A stretch of DNA of 34,241 nt from an uncultured Myxococcales bacterium (GTDB lineage Bacteria; Myxococcota_A; UBA9042; CAIXZC01), in NCBI GenBank assembly GCA_903895725.1, contig CAITUV010000034.1, positions 1 to 34,241 on the forward strand, given 5' to 3'. The notes under the pieces were generated by a model. It was not told where the DNA came from. It worked only from the letters and a program-made list of their open reading frames with translations, and made no database searches. Shown one piece after another: positions 1 through 8,087 of the stretch. The translations under genes were made by a program, and so were the position numbers. Every line of letters begins with the position of its first letter. Positions within the stretch are counted from its first letter, which is position 1.

Positions 1-2
1 CG

Positions 3-215
3 CCGATCATCAACTGGCCCGAGGTGGCGATCCTGTTGCTGGGGCGGTCGCGGAAGATGCCGGTCGTGCACGAGGACCGGGTCGAGCCGAGGCTGATGAT
101 GCCCCTTTCCCTGTCGTATGACCATCGACTCGTCGACGGGGCGATGGCGGCCCGGTTCCTCAACGAGGTGATCGGCTACCTCGAGAGCCCGGGCCGTCTG
201 TTGTTGGCCATGTGA
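3..215 (+). CDS. 2-oxoacid dehydrogenase E2 acyltransferase, C-terminal end (partial)
   Basis: This is the last 70 codons of a dihydrolipoamide acyltransferase (E2) of the pyruvate, 2-oxoglutarate or branched-chain dehydrogenase complex; the 5' part lies outside the window. The catalytic domain moves the acyl group from lipoamide to CoA. The diagnostic motif SYDHRLVDGA is present, and its His and Asp correspond to the HxxxDG active-site residues of the family. Around it are the usual C-terminal elements: a VAILLLGRS-like strand, the strand with PLSLSYDH, and a closing helix AARFLNEVIGYLESP with the terminal LLL. The frame is open to the window edge and ends with TGA at 213-215. Which 2-oxoacid complex it belongs to cannot be told from this end. 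It is followed after 19 nt by a transposase remnant, so it is probably the last gene of its operon. Confidence 0.9.
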   Translation, partial: PIINWPEVAILLLGRSRKMPVVHEDRVEPRLMMPLSLSYDHRLVDGAMAARFLNEVIGYLESPGRLLLAM

Positions 216-234
216 GACCGAACTGGAACCGACC

Positions 235-729
235 GTGACACCCACCGCGAGCCTTGATTCGGCCGGCACCGCGAGCCTGGCCTTTCTCGAGGAGCTCTTC
301 GACCGCTACCAGGTCGTCGAGCTCACCGGGCCTCGGCATTTCCCTCAGTACAATGGAAAAAAGGAACGCTCATTCCGGGACGTCCGGGCCTACGAGCGGG
401 CCATGCACAAGCAGTATCCCTGGATGCCTCTTGCCGAGCGTATCAAGGCCGCCATCAAGGATCTCAACGACGACCGCCCGAGACCGGTCCTCTCGGGCTG
501 CACCGCCGCCGAGGTCTATGAGCGCGACCGCATCGTACTGCCCGACCGGGCCCAATTCAAGAAGGAGGTGGAGCAGACCAAGCGGACATTGCTCGCTCAG
601 GCCGCCTCGCGTGAGGAAAAGGATAGCGCTGGACGCAGAGCGGTCGAGACGGTACTCTTGCGGTACGGATTCCTGGAATTCCGGGGGACGATGTCAACCG
701 ATTTCCAGGCGGCCAGCCAGAAGAAATAA
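235..729 (+). pseudogene. DDE transposase/integrase remnant, C-terminal part
   Basis: A 164-codon frame with a GTG start resembles only the C-terminal half of an rve-type DDE integrase/transposase. The segment HFPQYNGKKERSFRD at about residues 35-49 matches the PxYNGKxER signature that carries the third acidic residue of the DDE triad. It is followed by the usual helix with NDDRPRPVLSGCTAAEVYE, as in IS3/IS481-like proteins. The N-terminal helix-turn-helix and first catalytic Asp are missing. The first residues (TPTASLDSAGTAS) look like a decayed version of the strand with the second Asp (xLDNGxxF). It lies only 19 nt after the E2 stop codon, and I see no terminal inverted repeats or target-site duplication. 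Best reading: a degenerate insertion remnant. A domesticated small protein is possible but unsupported. Confidence 0.65.
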
Positions 730-777
730 TTGGGCGCTACAGGCCCTGGCATACGGGACGGAACGGAACGTCCGCTC

Positions 778-1791
778 TCAGATCCTCGCAAGCCCCAGGA
801 ACACGGCATGCAGGGAAGCGACGAATACGATGAAGACGTGGCGGACCGCAGGCATGCCGTAGCGGCTGAACCGGTACCGGATCGAATCGTGTCGGCAGCT
901 CTGAATGCAGTCGCCGCACAGCGTGCAGGAGGCGGCGGGCCGCCCTCGCTCGAGATCCTCCGGGTGCAGCGCATCATAGCGGCAGGCCCGGAAGCAGAGC
1001 CTGCAGCCGGTGCACGACGACCGGATGGTCAGCCGGAACAGAGAAATGCGTCCCAGGCGTGTGGCCAGCACACCAATCGGGCACCAGAAGAGGCAATGCG
1101 CCATGGTGCCGGTCCGGGCTGAGAACCGGGCCATCACAACCACTCCGGCGATTCCGAAGATACCCCCGACGACGGCCGCTGTCGTTCCATCGATGCCGGC
1201 CAGCCCCATCAGGAACGCGGCCAGCAGAACGGCCAGGGCAAAGACGATCTTACCCGGCCGGACCCACCGCGGAAGAGCCCGGGGAAACGCGGTGCGCGAC
1301 GCCGCCACGTCATCCCACGCTCCGAGGTAGCACAGGTGGCTGCACCAGGCTGGCCCGACGAGGACGAGCGTAGTCAGGAACAGGCCGAGCATGAAGAAGC
1401 CGCCACCACGGTAGGCGGGCCCGGCAGCGATGACAGCTGGGACCGGCAGGTGCAGCTTCCCGGTCATCAGACACTTCTCGATGCCTGCAAGCCCCAGCAG
1501 GAGCTGACCATAGAAAGCGACCGAGAACACACGCCAGGTCCAGCGCCGCCACCTGGGCTGGCGGACAGGATCGAGCATGGCCCCGCAGACGATCGCAGCA
1601 TAGATGGACAACAGCCCGACTTCGACCCAGCCGCTCCCCGGAACGAACCGTTCGGCCAGGAGCATGGGGTGCACATTCGATTGGACGACGGACAGCAGCC
1701 CGCCTGTGAACGCGGCGGACGCCAGCATGGCAGGAATTGAGCCGGCGGAAAGCATCGGGCGAATGAGGGACTTGGGAGGAATGGGGGACAT
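778..1791 (-). CDS. membrane polyferredoxin, NapH/NosR C-terminal-like 4Fe-4S protein
   Basis: A 337-residue inner-membrane electron-transfer protein. From about residue 20 there are hydrophobic segments near 57-75, 87-105, 132-150, 182-200, 204-222 and 316-334. Membrane-embedded cysteine pairs typical of the NapH/MauN/NosR/CcoG group are visible as CSHLC (C150, C154) and CLFWCP (C233, C237). Two classic 4Fe-4S motifs follow, CTGCRLCFRAC (C260-C270) and CTLCGDCIQSC (C289-C299). The start is placed at the ATG giving MSPIPPKSL; codons further upstream run into the preceding gene. It begins 37 nt after the stop of the deiminase gene on the same strand, so the two are probably co-transcribed. The electron donor and acceptor are not identifiable. 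A NosR-like or CcoG-like role is possible, but no partner gene is in view. Confidence 0.8.
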   Translation of the reverse strand: MSPIPPKSLIRPMLSAGSIPAMLASAAFTGGLLSVVQSNVHPMLLAERFVPGSGWVEVGLLSIYAAIVCGAMLDPVRQPRWRRWTWRVFSVAFYGQLLLGLAGIEKCLMTGKLHLPVPAVIAAGPAYRGGGFFMLGLFLTTLVLVGPAWCSHLCYLGAWDDVAASRTAFPRALPRWVRPGKIVFALAVLLAAFLMGLAGIDGTTAAVVGGIFGIAGVVVMARFSARTGTMAHCLFWCPIGVLATRLGRISLFRLTIRSSCTGCRLCFRACRYDALHPEDLERGRPAASCTLCGDCIQSCRHDSIRYRFSRYGMPAVRHVFIVFVASLHAVFLGLARI

Positions 1792-1828
1792 GAATGCTGA
1801 GCGGATGAAGGGAGCTCCCTGCCGACGC

Positions 1829-4579
1829 CTACGCTTCCTGCCGCCGCCGCAGGACCGCCAGGGACAGGAGCCCGGCCAGCAGCACGACGCCGGCCTGGCC
1901 GTTCCCACCGGCGGCCGAGCAGCCGCCGGACTTCTTCTTCGACGGGGTCTCGCCGCTGCCGCTGCCGGTATCCTCGTCGTTGCCCGGCTCGATCACGTCC
2001 TCCTCCCCTCCGATGTCGCCGGTGGGGGGAGCAACGCACATGTTTGCCTCGCACGAGAGTCCGTTGGGGCAGGTACCGCACAAGCCGCCGCAACCGTCAT
2101 CGCCGCACTGCTTGCCGACGCAGTTGGCCACGCACGGCTGCTGGCACTGCCCCGAGGCGTTGCACTGCATGCCGGCCGCACAGGTTCCGCACGAGCCGCC
2201 GCATCCGTCATCGCCGCACACCTTGCCGATGCAGTTGGCCACGCACGGCTGGACGCACTGGAAGTTCTTGCACTCGAGGCCGGCCGCACAGGTTCCGCAC
2301 GAGCCGCCGCAGCCGTCATCGCCGCACATCTTGCCCGCACAGTTGGCGGTGCAGCCGCTGGCGCACTGGCCGGCCTTGCAGGTCTGGCCCACCGGGCAGG
2401 CTCCGCACGAGCCGCCGCAGCCGTCGTCGCCGCACACTTTGCCGGCGCAGTTCGGCTGGCAGCCGACGCACTGGCCGTTCTGGCAGGTCTGGCCGACGGG
2501 GCAGGAACCGCACTGACCGCCGCAGCCGTCATCTCCACATACCTTGCCAGTGCAGCTCGGCGTGCAGCCGACGCACTGGCCGTTCTGACAGGCCTGGCCC
2601 TGCTGACAGGTTCCGCAGCTACCGCCACAGCCATTGTCGCCGCAGGTCTTGCCCGTGCAGTTCGGCGTGCACGTCCCCGAGCACGGCATCGCGTTCTTGC
2701 CGGACGGATCGGCCGTGCCCTGGGTATTGCAGTCGTAGAAGTTGCCCTGGGGCTGCCAGCCGCACTTGGGGCTCTGGGCGCAGTCAATCACCTGGAGCAC
2801 GTTGTTGTCGCAGTACTTGAGCGTCTCGCCCTCACAGCACCCTTCATAGGTCACGTTTCCGCAGCCCGCCGGCCCGGCTGCGCAGGCCCCGTTCTGGCAG
2901 GTCTGTCCCGCAGGGCAGGTGCCGCACGAGCCGCCGCAGCCGTCGCTGCCGCAGACCTTGCCCGTGCAGCTGGGGGTGCAGGTTCCGCCGCCGCAGGCCA
3001 GGGGGTTGTTCCCGGACGGGTCGGCAGCACCGTCGGTTCCGCAATCGTAGAAGCCCCCCTCGGTGCTCCAACCGCACTGCGGGTTCCCGCCGCAATCGAT
3101 GGTCGTGAGCTTGTCGTTCTCGCAATACTTCAGAGTCTGGCCGTCACAGCAGCCTTCGTACGTGATGCCGTCGCAACCGGTCGGAGTGCCGCCACAGCCG
3201 GCCAGGTCCGGGCACTGGTCGCACACGTCGGTGCAGCAGTCGCCGTAGTCGAAGCACTGGTCGTCGCAGTAGCAGTTGCCGGACTGGGCACCGCACTTGC
3301 CCGCACAACTGTCGGTCTGCACGGTCTCACCCGGGTAGCAGGCCCAGTCGCCCTCGCAGGCAAACGCCGGGGCTGCCTCGACGGGAGACTTGGCCCCCAC
3401 GCCGATGGTCATGGTGACGCAGTGCTGAGCACCACCCCAGGTGATGACTTCGTCGGACAGGATGCCGATGTGATTCCAGGTCGGCATGGCGGTCTTCCAC
3501 ACGTTCATGGCCTCGGCCTCGAGGTCCTTGTTGACGGAGTAAACCGGGATCAGGTTCGAGTTGTTGACGAAGAGGGAGTTCGTGTAGGTCCGCCAGACGC
3601 CATCTTTCTGGTTGGGCATCGGGATCCGGTAGACCTTGTAGCCCAACTGCTCGAGGTAGGTGGCGTTCTTGTCCAGGGTCTGGATGGTCTTGGCCGAGCA
3701 GTAGGTCGACGTGCACTTGCCCATGACCCAGGTCTTGTCGTCGCAGAGCTTGGAGTACATGTCGATGTGGGTCGTGCCGTCCTCGAGGGGCTCGGTGTAG
3801 TAGGTCTTCGTGCACCCGACGTACTGCTGCATGTACTTCTCGACCGCGGTCTGGGCGATCGGGTTGAACCACAAGAGCCCCTGGCTGGCGAAGCAGACGC
3901 CCTTGCTGTCGGTCATGAGGTTGCCGCCCTCGTAGTCGAGGGGGGCGCGGTACACGGTCACGTTCCACAGGTTGCCGAGCTTGGTGGGAATGGCATCATC
4001 ATAGATCCGGTTCGGGTAATAGCGCAGATCGGTCAGCGCCACCTTGCCGTTGGAAACCAGCGGGATGGGGCCGTAGTCGCGCATCCAGATCGAATCGTTG
4101 TCCATGGTGATGTACTTGACCTTGGCATCGATCGTGGCCTGGGCCATGCCGGCGGCCTTCAGCTTGCTGGTGAAGTCGGTCTGCGCCGCGGCGTTCTCCA
4201 CCACGACCCCGATTTCGACCACATTGGCAGCGTGCTTGACGGTCTCGACGATGGTCTGCGTCACGTTCTTGCTCAGCCCGCTGCCGGTGTACGTGACGAG
4301 CATGATGGAGGCGGGCTCGTACTCCGCAACCGGACGGAACGCCACGGTCGGCGGGTTGGTGATGCCGTAGGTGTTGGGGTTGGCATCCTTGTAGTCGGTG
4401 TACTGGTCGGCCTTGCCCAGGAGCTTCTCGTCGTCGGTACGCCATGCGGGCAGCATGGGCTTGCCCTTGACGATCTGCGCCTTTTCGGCACCGGAGGGAA
4501 TCGGAGCCCGGGACATCTGCTGCTCGTCACAGGCAGCCAGCAACGCCACGCAACTCAACGCCAACAGCCATTTCTTCAT
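1829..4579 (-). CDS. secreted peptidylarginine deiminase-like lipoprotein with Cys-rich repeats and MYXO-CTERM tail
   Basis: A 916-residue surface protein. The N-terminal signal has a lipobox (LLAAC, Cys17). Residues about 50-405 form an agmatine-deiminase/Porphyromonas-type peptidylarginine-deiminase domain. Candidate catalytic residues are Asp168 in MRDYGP, His271 and Asp273 in THIDMY, and Cys387 in WGGAQHC, with spacing close to PPAD (130/236/238/351). The predicted reaction is guanidine hydrolysis, arginine to citrulline plus ammonia. A somatomedin-B-like module follows (about 425-453, with CYCDDQC and GDCCTDVC). Next come two copies of a 60-residue YEGCC/LKYC/FYDC module, interleaved with seven repeats of the CGDDGCGGSCGTC type (534-850). 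An acidic linker and a MYXO-CTERM-like end follow (SGGCSAAGG, hydrophobic helix, RRR). The start is ATG 4579 with AAGGAG 7 nt upstream. Export and the domain architecture make peptidyl rather than free agmatine substrates more likely; this is inference. Confidence 0.85.
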   Translation of the reverse strand: MKKWLLALSCVALLAACDEQQMSRAPIPSGAEKAQIVKGKPMLPAWRTDDEKLLGKADQYTDYKDANPNTYGITNPPTVAFRPVAEYEPASIMLVTYTGSGLSKNVTQTIVETVKHAANVVEIGVVVENAAAQTDFTSKLKAAGMAQATIDAKVKYITMDNDSIWMRDYGPIPLVSNGKVALTDLRYYPNRIYDDAIPTKLGNLWNVTVYRAPLDYEGGNLMTDSKGVCFASQGLLWFNPIAQTAVEKYMQQYVGCTKTYYTEPLEDGTTHIDMYSKLCDDKTWVMGKCTSTYCSAKTIQTLDKNATYLEQLGYKVYRIPMPNQKDGVWRTYTNSLFVNNSNLIPVYSVNKDLEAEAMNVWKTAMPTWNHIGILSDEVITWGGAQHCVTMTIGVGAKSPVEAAPAFACEGDWACYPGETVQTDSCAGKCGAQSGNCYCDDQCFDYGDCCTDVCDQCPDLAGCGGTPTGCDGITYEGCCDGQTLKYCENDKLTTIDCGGNPQCGWSTEGGFYDCGTDGAADPSGNNPLACGGGTCTPSCTGKVCGSDGCGGSCGTCPAGQTCQNGACAAGPAGCGNVTYEGCCEGETLKYCDNNVLQVIDCAQSPKCGWQPQGNFYDCNTQGTADPSGKNAMPCSGTCTPNCTGKTCGDNGCGGSCGTCQQGQACQNGQCVGCTPSCTGKVCGDDGCGGQCGSCPVGQTCQNGQCVGCQPNCAGKVCGDDGCGGSCGACPVGQTCKAGQCASGCTANCAGKMCGDDGCGGSCGTCAAGLECKNFQCVQPCVANCIGKVCGDDGCGGSCGTCAAGMQCNASGQCQQPCVANCVGKQCGDDGCGGLCGTCPNGLSCEANMCVAPPTGDIGGEEDVIEPGNDEDTGSGSGETPSKKKSGGCSAAGGNGQAGVVLLAGLLSLAVLRRRQEA
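2036..2671 (-). repeat. tandem array of six Cys-rich repeats (coding)
   Basis: Six consecutive 34-36-residue units, each reading roughly CxxxCxGKxCGDDGCGGSCGTCxxGxxC, are encoded by near-repeats of about 105 nt. A seventh, separated unit lies at about 2875-2975. The DNA copies are similar enough that copy-number change by recombination is plausible. These modules are common in extracellular proteins of Myxococcota; their binding partner is unknown. Confidence 0.85.
3221..3307 (-). other. somatomedin-B-like domain inside the deiminase protein
   Basis: The 29-residue segment has cysteines in the order C-x3-C-x6-C-x-C-x3-C-x5-CC-x3-C, with the core CYCDDQCFDYGDCCTDVC. That is the pattern of somatomedin-B domains (vitronectin-type), which are small four-disulfide protein-binding knots. 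It sits directly after the catalytic domain and before the Cys-rich repeats. The assignment rests on the cysteine pattern only. Confidence 0.6.
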
Positions 4580-4639
4580 GGAGTCACTCCTTGGTTGCAC
4601 AACGGGATCTACGGGCATCTTCTGCCCCGAAACCGAGTC

Positions 4640-4667
4640 AGGATACAGAACGCGGCGCCCAAGTCAA
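4640..4667 (-). promoter_or_regulatory. sigma70-like promoter of the deiminase-polyferredoxin operon
   Basis: On the minus strand, TTGACT (4662-4667) and TATCCT (4640-4645) are separated by 16 nt. That is 5/6 and 4/6 matches to the consensus hexamers. Transcription would start near 4633, giving a leader of about 54 nt before ATG 4579. Prediction from sequence only. Confidence 0.5.
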
Positions 4668-4725
4668 CGACGCAAAGCGTCAGGTCCTGTCGTTCCCCGG
4701 CAGGAGGGGGGCTTGCCGATTCCAG

Positions 4726-4755
4726 TTGCCCCTGCAGGAATGAAGTCCTAATAAT
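4726..4755 (+). promoter_or_regulatory. possible sigma70-like promoter of the ZIP transporter gene
   Basis: TTGCCC (4726-4731) and AATAAT (4750-4755) are spaced 18 nt apart in the divergent intergenic region, about 100 nt before the ZIP start codon. A GC-rich hairpin (GGAGCC at 4803-4808, GGCTCC at 4813-4818) lies in the predicted leader. Hexamer matches are moderate, so confidence is limited. Confidence 0.35.
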
Positions 4756-4857
4756 AGGCCAGGCTGCAAAGTCGCCGGCGGATTGGGAATCGAGGGAAGC
4801 GAGGAGCCGGGCGGCTCCCGGCCGGTACGGGAAGACGACACGGTCCTGGAGCGTTAG

Positions 4858-5682
4858 ATGGACGTTCAACTGATGTTCAGCGGATTGCACCCGGGGATGC
4901 AGGCACTGCTGGCCGGGCTGTTCACGTGGGGGGTGACCGCACTGGGGGCGAGCGCCGTTTTCCTGGCTCGCGACGTAAACCGGAAGATCCTGGACGGGAT
5001 GCTCGGGTTTGCGGGCGGCGTCATGGTTGCGGCCAGCTTCTGGTCGCTGCTGGCCCCGGGGATCGAGATGGCGGAGCAAGGCGGCGGGGCCGTTCCTGCG
5101 TGGCTCCAGGCGGCGCTGGGGTTCCTGGGAGGCGGCATCTTCCTCTGGGGGCTCGACCGGATCCTGCCGCACCTGCATTCCAGCGAGCCTGCCTCTGCTG
5201 CCGAGGGAATCCACACCACCTGGCGGCGGACGACGTTGCTGGTGCTCGCAATCACGCTGCACAACATCCCCGAGGGGCTGGCCGTGGGCGTGGCATTCGG
5301 AGCGGCAGCGGCCGGCCTCCCGTCGGCCACCGTGGCATCGGCCGTGGCGCTGGCGGTGGGCATCGGCCTCCAGAACTTCCCGGAGGGCCTTGCGGTGTCG
5401 ATGCCGCTTCGCCGGGAGGGGTTGTCCAGGCTGCGGGCATTCACCGTGGGGCAGACTTCCGGTCTCGTAGAGCCGGTGGCAGCGGTCGTGGGGGCACTGG
5501 CCGTGATGCAGATGCAGACGCTGCTTCCCTATGCCCTGGCGTTTGCCGCGGGGGCCATGATCTTCGTGGTGGTGGAAGAGCTGATTCCCACGGCCCGGGA
5601 GGAGGGGCATTCGGACCTCGCCACCATGGGCTTCATGGGAGGATTTGCGGTCATGATGATCCTGGACGTCGCACTGGGTTGA
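4858..5682 (+). CDS. ZIP-family divalent metal transporter (GufA-like)
   Basis: A 274-residue integral membrane protein of the ZIP family, which imports zinc and related divalent metals into the cytoplasm. The metal-binding helix motif [14 protein letters not shown] is at 135-148. A second, [13 protein letters not shown], is at 172-184. A conserved VVVEELIP segment is at 237-244. About eight hydrophobic helices are visible, beginning near residues 14-37 and 46-66. The length suits the bacterial GufA/ZIP11 subfamily, first named in Myxococcus. The variable cytoplasmic loop (about 104-122) has one HLH but is not His-rich. The ATG at 4858 is preceded by GGAG six nt upstream. It is divergent from the deiminase gene and 50 nt upstream of the hydrolase lipoprotein gene, with which it may share a transcript. 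Confidence 0.92.
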   Translation: MDVQLMFSGLHPGMQALLAGLFTWGVTALGASAVFLARDVNRKILDGMLGFAGGVMVAASFWSLLAPGIEMAEQGGGAVPAWLQAALGFLGGGIFLWGLDRILPHLHSSEPASAAEGIHTTWRRTTLLVLAITLHNIPEGLAVGVAFGAAAAGLPSATVASAVALAVGIGLQNFPEGLAVSMPLRREGLSRLRAFTVGQTSGLVEPVAAVVGALAVMQMQTLLPYALAFAAGAMIFVVVEELIPTAREEGHSDLATMGFMGGFAVMMILDVALG

Positions 5683-5732
5683 GGCGTCCGGGACCGGCCA
5701 GGATTGGAATCTCGAACGGGATGGAGGTGGAG

Positions 5733-8087
5733 ATGACGAGGGGAACGGGACTTCTGCTGGCGATGGCATTCGTCGTTGGAGCTTGTGCAACCGGAGGGAA
5801 AACTCTGCCGGGGGGCTACCGGCTGGCTGCGCCCGAGCTCGGCCTGCGCTACCGCGTGACCGGTCAGGGAACGACCAACCTGGTGCTGATCCACGGCAAC
5901 TTCGACAACCTCGCGACCTGGGAGAGGGTACGGCCGGAGCTGGACCGCAACTTCCGAGTCCTGGCCCTCGACCTGCCCGAGTTCGGAGAGAGCGGCAACC
6001 CGTTCGGGTCACTCAGCCTGGACGTCATGACCGCCGCGGTCGGCCTGGTCATGGCGGACGCCGGAATGGACAAAGCCGTCGTGGTGGGCAACTCCATGGG
6101 TGGTGCCGTTGCCGCGTCGTTCTTCGTCCGCTTTCCGGACAAGGTGCAGGCGCTGGTGCTGGAGGATTCCAACATGTTCCCGGCCTGGCCGCTGGGGAAC
6201 ATGGGCTCGGCCATCCAGGCCATCTTCGCCGCTGCGTCCGAGCTCCAATCCGCCCCTCAGGATCCGGCCCGGATGGAGGCGCTGAAGAAGGCAGTGGGAG
6301 ACGGGCTCAGGATCGCGCTCCCGTTCCCGGGGGCAGTGGACCAGGCCCTCATCGACCACTTCACAGCGGGGTTCGTCGGGTCCCGTTTCGACGCCGTCAA
6401 GAATGCCAACGCCGGACTCGACTTCGGACCGCTACCGGGGAAGCTCGCCTCGGCACTGGCTGCCAATCCGAGACCGGTGTGGGTGGTCTGGGGCGAGAAG
6501 GATCCGCTCATCCCGGTCGAGGTGGCGGGCAAGATCCGGGCGATCCCCGGGGTGGGCCCGCTGATCCTCGTGGGCAATTGCGGCCATGCTCCCCACCTGG
6601 AGCGACCGGCCGAATTCGCCTCCATTCTCACGGCCGGCTTCGGACCTCAGGGCAAGACGGATCCGGGGGATTTCTACCTTCCTCACGGCGACGTCCTCCC
6701 CGAGTTTCCGCAGTTCCTCAATGACCAGCCGTGGGTAGAGGCCCCGGCCCGGGCCTACGCCGCCCGTAAGACCGGCCAGCCGGCTACCTATGTGCAGGCA
6801 GCGCTCAACCTGGTTGCAACAGGGCGGTTCGAGCTGGCACTGGGGCTGCTCGACGAGGTCGCGGATGGGGCGGCACCGTTCATCCCGGGGTTCAAGGCCT
6901 TCGTCAGGGCCCTCATTGCCGACAAGAACGGAGCTGCCGGCGTGGCCGACCTCTATGCCGAATCCCACAATGCCCTGGCGGATTCGGACCGGGTCTGGCC
7001 CATGAAGCGGCTCACCGCGTTCGACCTGGGGCCGGACTGGCTGACCTACCTCGACGGTTTTCTCAAGCCGCCGGCCGACCCGGAGGCGACCGAGCCCCTT
7101 TCCATCCTTTTCATGCGGGTCGACCTGAACCTGCGTCGAGGCCTTGTCGCCACCGTCCCCGGGGATCTGGATCGGGTTCCCTTCCAGCTTCCCGTCTCGT
7201 TCCTCGAGATCCGCCGGGCGCTGGCCCTGCTTGCAGCGGGGCGTACCGATCTGGCAAGGAATTCACAGCGCAAGGTGGCCGACGAGGTCCAGAAAGCCAG
7301 GACCGAGAAGCGTCTCCCGTCCGAGGTCATCGAGAACCTGAGCATCTGTTCGGAGAACCTGGAGACCTGGATCGACGCGGACGAGGGAATCCGGGACTCC
7401 TGGTCTCCGGACGAAGGGTGCGAGGAGGCGGTCTACCCGCTCGAGCTGGACTACGCCGTGGTGAGCCCTCCCCGAGTCACGCGGATCTGGTCCGCGCGGT
7501 CCTGGGCCGGCAGGGTCCTGTCGGAGAAAGACATGGACAAGCGGAAGGCCAGGGCGGAGGAGGCCCGCCGGGAGCTCTCCGGCTTTGCGACCAATCCGCT
7601 GGGGGCCTTGACCCTGGCCCGCATCGCTCTGGCCGTGGGAGATGCCGCAGCAGCAGCGGCCGCCCTCGACCAGGTGCCCGCCCCGGCGTCCGTGCAGATT
7701 CCCGACTTCCACCGGGTCCGTCTGGCGCTTCGGATCGCAGCTGCCAAGGCCACGCCGGACGCGCTCAAGGCCCTGGAGGAGGCACAGGCCCTGGCTGCCG
7801 CCCACCCGACGGCACCGGAATGGCTGGGGGTCGCAGCAACCGCCCTGTTTGCCGCAGGGCGCCTGCCGGAGGCTGGGGATGCCCTTGCCCGCATGCTGGC
7901 CTCGGGACGGCGGGACGAATGGATCGTGGAGCTGGCCCTGATCCGGCTCGCCCAGAACCGGGTGGACGAAGCCACCGCCCTGCTGTCCGGTACCCAGTTC
8001 GGCCAGTGGAACTGGATCGGCGTCACGGCCGAGCTGCTCCCGCATGCCGCCGGCCTGCCCGCTCGGCTCGCACCAGCGGGGAAGTGA
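5733..8087 (+). CDS. alpha/beta-hydrolase lipoprotein with long helical-repeat C-terminal region
   Basis: A 784-residue predicted lipoprotein (lipobox VGAC, Cys18). Residues about 35-305 are an alpha/beta-hydrolase: the oxyanion-hole strand LVLIHGNFDN, nucleophile elbow GNSMGG with Ser121, acid Asp257 in WGEKDPL, and His285 in GNCGHAPHLERP. This is the C-C-hydrolase/esterase/lipase-like arrangement; the substrate cannot be deduced. Residues about 330-784 are alanine- and leucine-rich amphipathic helices with TPR-like spacing, for example AALNLVATGRFELALGLLDE and ALAVGDAAAAAAALDQVP. They suggest a tetratricopeptide-type protein-binding solenoid. The start ATG at 5733 has GGAGG just upstream; an in-frame ATG at 5721 is an alternative. 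The stop codon sits inside a short tandem repeat. A hydrolase fused to a large solenoid on a lipid anchor is unusual. Confidence 0.85.
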   Translation: MTRGTGLLLAMAFVVGACATGGKTLPGGYRLAAPELGLRYRVTGQGTTNLVLIHGNFDNLATWERVRPELDRNFRVLALDLPEFGESGNPFGSLSLDVMTAAVGLVMADAGMDKAVVVGNSMGGAVAASFFVRFPDKVQALVLEDSNMFPAWPLGNMGSAIQAIFAAASELQSAPQDPARMEALKKAVGDGLRIALPFPGAVDQALIDHFTAGFVGSRFDAVKNANAGLDFGPLPGKLASALAANPRPVWVVWGEKDPLIPVEVAGKIRAIPGVGPLILVGNCGHAPHLERPAEFASILTAGFGPQGKTDPGDFYLPHGDVLPEFPQFLNDQPWVEAPARAYAARKTGQPATYVQAALNLVATGRFELALGLLDEVADGAAPFIPGFKAFVRALIADKNGAAGVADLYAESHNALADSDRVWPMKRLTAFDLGPDWLTYLDGFLKPPADPEATEPLSILFMRVDLNLRRGLVATVPGDLDRVPFQLPVSFLEIRRALALLAAGRTDLARNSQRKVADEVQKARTEKRLPSEVIENLSICSENLETWIDADEGIRDSWSPDEGCEEAVYPLELDYAVVSPPRVTRIWSARSWAGRVLSEKDMDKRKARAEEARRELSGFATNPLGALTLARIALAVGDAAAAAAALDQVPAPASVQIPDFHRVRLALRIAAAKATPDALKALEEAQALAAAHPTAPEWLGVAATALFAAGRLPEAGDALARMLASGRRDEWIVELALIRLAQNRVDEATALLSGTQFGQWNWIGVTAELLPHAAGLPARLAPAGK

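Noticed and set aside
1829..4579. plain agmatine deiminase
   Set aside because: Same fold and catalytic residues, but the signal peptide, disulfide modules and sorting tail point to an extracellular peptidyl substrate. The biochemical distinction remains unproven.
1604..4873. 1089-codon plus-strand open frame opposite the deiminase gene
   Set aside because: It is antisense to a gene with signal peptide, catalytic motifs and ribosome binding site. Low-complexity Ala/Val/His/Arg composition is typical of a high-GC antisense shadow.
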